Shown one piece after another: positions 60,212 to 64,000 of a stretch of 64,000 nucleotides of DNA. The position numbers and the translations under genes are program-made. The notes beneath the pieces were generated by a model. The model was not told the origin of the DNA. It made no database searches and worked only from the letters and a program-made list of their open reading frames with translations. The stretch's first letter is position 1; each line of letters opens with the position of its first letter. The DNA comes from Elymus sibiricus. Taxonomy: Eukaryota > Streptophyta > Magnoliopsida > Poales > Poaceae. Location: positions 438,295,830 through 438,359,829 of the forward strand of contig CM077663.1 of the NCBI GenBank assembly GCA_039707655.1. The letters run 5' to 3'.

Positions 60212-60234
60212 CACTAGTAGAAAACAGGGAATCA

Positions 60235-60425
60235 GTCCCGGTTTCAGAGGGCCTTTAGTCCCGGTTCTGAAACCGGGACTAAGCATCCAGGACTAAAGGT
60301 CCTCACTTTTAGTCCCGGTTCTGTTACGAACCGGGACTAAAGTGCCTCCACGTGGCCGCTGTGGGGCGCCCAGGCAGGAGGAACTTTAGTCCCGGTTGGT
60401 AACACCAACCGGGACTAAAGGACTG
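60235..60425. repeat. subterminal hairpin block of the second CACTA
   Basis: Stems AGTCCCGGTTTCAGA/TCTGAAACCGGGACT (60234-60280), TTTAGTCCCGGTTCTGTTACGAACCGGGACTAAA (60308-60341) and TTTAGTCCCGGTTGG...CCAACCGGGACTAAA (60384-60419). This is the same family of repeats as in the 20296 element. Confidence 0.88.
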
Positions 60426-60728
60426 CCACGCGTCAGCAGCTCGAGGCGCTGGGTTTTTTTTTTTTTTTGAAAGGAGGGGTTTAGGGGTTTCATATTTTTC
60501 CCCTTTTCTTTTTTGTGTAGACGATTCAACTCGACGTTTGCTACTACATAAAGCAACGAAGAAACCATTACACAAATCGTCATGAATTAATATAGAGAGA
60601 AGTGGCCTCTCTTTCTCCGTGCTTGGTCGAACAACATGTTTTCGTATATCTATTCGACGCTACGTACTATGTCTAGTACACGTTCATGCATATATACAAT
60701 GAATAACATCTCTTACGATCTCTAATAC

Positions 60729-63700
60729 CTAATTACCAACATTCATCCTAATTTCTTCATGGTATTCTCCATTTTTAGCTATGACGTGATCAAGGAGGAA
60801 TCCCGCCAATTCCTCTTGAATTACTCGTAGGCGATACTCTGGTAGGAGTCTGTCCCTCTTCCGTTCGATCTAATTTAAAGAAGGGGGTCAATATATATAT
60901 ATATATATATATATGAATGAAACTCAACACAGTTGATGGTAATAAAATAAATTTGTGAATATTGTTTACGTACATCAAGTTTTTCTAATATTCTGCCCTC
61001 CTCACAGGTCGTCTGGTGAATGAACTCGTAGACGTAGTATCCACATAAGTTATTCCCGGATCCCTGATGAGGGCACTTTACGAGAATAGAGTTCAATCAA
61101 AATAATAATCAAGCATGATAGTGGTATTGAAACTAGAATCAAAGAGATGTGCGGGCCTAGCTAGTACTACTTACAGGGAGCAATTCATATCGCAGCTCCT
61201 CTTTCCAGGGACCCGTAACCGCCTCGGTGAACCTTGTCCAAACCCTGCCCGGCAAACAAAATGAATTAAAGAGTTATTAATTACTTGATATCAGGAAATG
61301 AACGATAGTTGCCGATATAGTGCGATAATGATTGAAATTACTTCTGGAGAATTTTTTGCAGGGGCCCACTTCGAAAGGTCTTTACGTAACGAGTCCATGA
61401 CTTGTATTCGACTTTGGTCAAACTGTATGATGAGCAGAATAAAGTGGAAGCTGCACACATGTAGCTCATCAATTACACTTAACATCGAGTAAGCAAAACA
61501 AAATGATGTGTATGTACAAGACAGTATATAACACTCACTCGAAGTTGTAAGGAAGTAGTATTTCTCTTTTGGTTTGTTGTTTGATAAACGCCCTTAGCAA
61601 GTAATCCTCTACATCCTTTTTGTTGTGTTGGACAGTAACTTCATGAACAATATTTGGGTTAACGAACCCAATGTCATAGATTTGGATTGGTCCTTTGTTG
61701 CATTCGAGGATCTTCTTTCTGCATAATATACATATGGTGAGGATAATTATATACATGCAATAATGAACGAGCTGAGCTAGAGACTTAATTACAGAAATGA
61801 TACTTACAAACAATAGCAAGTGATGATACTTTTGTCGATCTCTTTTAGATTGTATAACTGGAATAATTCTGAAAATTCAATGTAAACTGACTCGTTTCCA
61901 TTGAAGAAATGCTCATCTTTAACTCCTGCAGTGATATAGTTCTTCCCTCGCTTGCAGGCTTCCAAGTACCATTTATGCAATGCTCGCATCCTCGTTGGTA
62001 GATTCGGGAGCTCCTCAGGTCTGACGAGAGGCTTCCCGTGCTCGAATCTAAAAGCTACTACATCAGCCATTTCGGGTAACGGTATATGATCGGGTAAGTA
62101 ATCACCAGGATTAGTACCGGGCGCTACCCCCTCCGGAACATCAGGGATATCGCTAGACACCTTGAGCGGGGGGCACGATTGGTTCTCCTGCTCGCCCAGT
62201 TGGGGAATTGTTTTTTTCCCTTGATATGCACTACCGCTGCTTCCCGACCGCTTCTGTGGATCTGCAAATGACTTTACAATCTGACGGTCATAGTCTGATA
62301 GCAACTTAGGCGGTGGTTTTTCAAGGTTTTTCAGCGTACGCCTCGCTATTTTCGGATCCATTCTCTCCTTTGGAGGTGGACGTTTTGGTGCAAAATGGGC
62401 CTTCACTTCGGCCATTGAGATTGCCTTGCTTTCCTCTTCAGACCTATCATATGGTCTCTGTGGAAGAGGCTTGAGGCTTGGACCATATTGAAACCTCTTC
62501 CCTCCTGTTGTTATACTGCTAGCCGCCGGAGCGGCGGCGGCTCTCTTCCGCCGCTCTTGCTGACGCGGCGGAGACGGCTGACGCGGCGGAGGAGGCGTAG
62601 TCCGCTGACGCGCCGGAGACGACTGAGGCAGCGGAGACGGCTGACGCGCCGGAGGTGGCGGAGACGGCAGACGCGTCGGAGACGGTTGAGTCTGCTGATG
62701 AGGGGCCTCCTCTGGCTCATGAGTATGCTGAGGCGGCGTGAAGTAAGGAAGCTTGATGTGTGACTTTCTCCATAGACAGGTAGTCTTTAAGGCATTTTCC
62801 ATATAAACCTCGCCTTCACCTGTAGGATGATCAAGCTTTAGGCTCCCAAATCCGGGTGTTATTTCATCCACCATGACAACAACATAGTCATCTGGAATCG
62901 GAGCGCAATGGAAAGTTGCATCAGGTCGAGGATGGTGGACAGAGCCTTTCGCCACCTCCAAGCTCAGGTTTCCGCAATCCACCAACAGCACACAATGTTC
63001 ATTCTCCGTGATACCATCCACGGGGTAGCGGCGAGCCGTGATATCAGGCTGAACATGCTCCGTGGAAGCCATGCTGCTTCTCCGCTGAGATGGTGGGGTA
63101 GCTTCCAATGAGGGATTGTGCTGCTGAGATGGTGGGCCGAGGGCTCGCTGGCTAACTGATGCCTCTAGTGCCGCTAATCTTTGTTCCATCTGCTGTAGTT
63201 GGCTTGCTTCCACTTTCTTCTTTCGCCTTCGGCTTCTATAAGTGTCTCTGCTGTCGGGAAACCCATGCACCCACGGAACGGAGCCTGGTGTGCCTCGTGT
63301 TCGTCCAGGGTGTTCAGGATTCCCGAGGGCCTTTGTCAGCATGTCCTTCTCTCTGTCGGGATGGAACCTCCCTTCCTCCACTTCCTTGATTGCTTCCTCA
63401 ATCTTTTTCATGGGTATTGCAAGTTTAGGATCCGCGTAAACAACCTCCCCTGTTTCTGGGTCCAAAGCTCCCCCATTCCCGAATACCCAAGTCCTTACCC
63501 GATCTGGCCAGTTCTGTGACACTGGTTCGAGCCCTTTAGCAAGTTGGTCGTTCTCCATTTTTTTCCACTTAGGCTCGGCTTGGCTATAGCCACCTGACCC
63601 CGTAACATGGTGATACTGCTTCTTTGCAGCATTCAGCTTATTTTGCTGTGACGTTTTCCGCGCCTTCTCGGATTTCTTGTAGGCCACAATTGCGGGCCAC

Positions 63701-64000
63701 TAATCTCTTATCTTCTCATATATACCGGTGAAATCTGGAGTCTTGTTTTTCTCGATAAACTGTGTGTTCAAATTCTTCTTCTAGTTCTTGAACAGTTCTG
63801 CCATCTTCTTTAGAGCGTACGCCTTGACCTTTGGCTCTATAACTGGTGGGGTTGTCGGATCCTCCTCTGGCGGTAGGTTGAAATTTGTCAGCAGCGAGCT
63901 CCAAAGATCTTCTTTTTGTCTATCCTGGACAAAAGTAACTGGAGGGTCGACCTTCTTCTTATTCCATTGCTCGATGGTGATCGGGATGCTATCCCTAACC
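60729..64000 (-). pseudogene. CACTA ORF1-type protein with Ulp1-like (C48) protease end; two stops; partial
   Basis: Exons by eye: beyond 64000 to 61808, 61718-61539, 61450-61342, 61244-61175, 61075-60974 and 60869-60729 (TAG stop). The first exon resembles plant Transposase_24/TNP1 (WPAIVAYKKSEK, then DPETGEVVYADP). A short coiled coil (QQMEQRLAALEASVS), a DUF8039-like part (ENEHCVLLVDCGNLSLEVAKG) and a Pro-rich linker follow. The later exons form a Ulp1/C48 cysteine-protease domain with its His (FHFILL), Asp (VMDSLR), Gln (HQGSGN) and Cys (LCGYYV) all present. Near the upstream end two in-frame TAG codons (63700-63702 and 63781-63783) replace what are normally Gln and Trp. The phase between exons 3 and 4 is one base off in my model. 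Probably inactive. The function of such fused proteases in CACTA elements is unclear; a role in processing transposition proteins or SUMO conjugates is inference. Confidence 0.75.
60891..60914. repeat. (AT)n microsatellite
   Basis: Twelve AT units within a short intron of the CACTA protease gene. Confidence 0.95.

Larger units (their letters stand above)
60212..64000 (-). mobile_element. CACTA transposon, one terminus and coding region; continues past the window
   Basis: Starts CACTAGTAGAAAACAGGG at 60212 and shows TTTAGTCCCGGTT hairpins to about 60425, then a minus-strand gene reading toward this end. The other terminus is outside the window, so the 3-bp duplication cannot be confirmed (left flank is TAT). 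Unlike the element at 20296 it still carries protein-coding sequence, so it may descend from an autonomous CACTA. Confidence 0.85.

Overview
The window is intergenic-rich plant nuclear DNA, most likely from a Triticeae grass (wheat, Aegilops or barley relative). This rests on nested LTR retrotransposons with LTR ends typical of that tribe, CACTA elements full of TTTAGTCCCGGTT hairpins, Mutator-, hAT- and LINE-like debris, and monocot-type CC-NB-ARC-LRR and F-box genes with plant GT-AG introns. All annotation is by eye from sequence; family names are recognised, not searched.

Layout. 1-1319 is AT-rich debris. 1320-4897 (-) is a CC-NB-ARC-LRR gene with one intron and one in-frame stop. 6437-7855 (-) is F-box copy 1, with a stop in exon 2. 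7930-19880 is a nested stack: an unidentified coding-like fragment, split by a Ty3-gypsy-type solo LTR (target duplication GCTGC), itself split by complete copia element A (8365-18194, duplication GTGCC). 19950-22760 is a LINE remnant split by a 2.3-kb CACTA element (duplication CCA) that contains a 5S-rRNA-like segment. 22917-23187 is a 271-bp TRIM. 23776-25138 is F-box copy 2 (pseudogene). 25206-34865 is complete copia element B (- orientation, duplication GAACA). 34871-39650 holds AT-rich spacer, a MITE-like element with a nested hAT carrying plastid-like DNA, and a Mutator-like element. 39655-46510 holds F-box copy 3 and a truncated NLR fragment lodged inside its downstream module. 46530-48750 is LINE debris. 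49686-51063 is F-box copy 4 (frameshifted). 53918-57646 is a Mutator-like element carrying a 44/88-bp minisatellite. 58450-59853 is F-box copy 5 (nonsense mutation). 60212 to the window end is the terminus and ORF1/Ulp1-like gene of a large CACTA element.

How it fits together. The five F-box copies share one structure: an exon 1 of about 0.7 kb, an intron of roughly 70-105 bp, and an exon 2 of exactly 607 bp in copies 1, 3 and 5. Only copy 3 is intact by my reading. Copies 2 and 4 pair with each other, as do copies 3 and 5, and the spacers between them share anchors. This implies that a two-gene block (2-3) was duplicated to give (4-5). Several transposons in one block have a recognisable empty site in the other. 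The two copia elements have nearly identical LTRs but share the same stop and frameshift in their polyprotein, so the family was defective before it spread.
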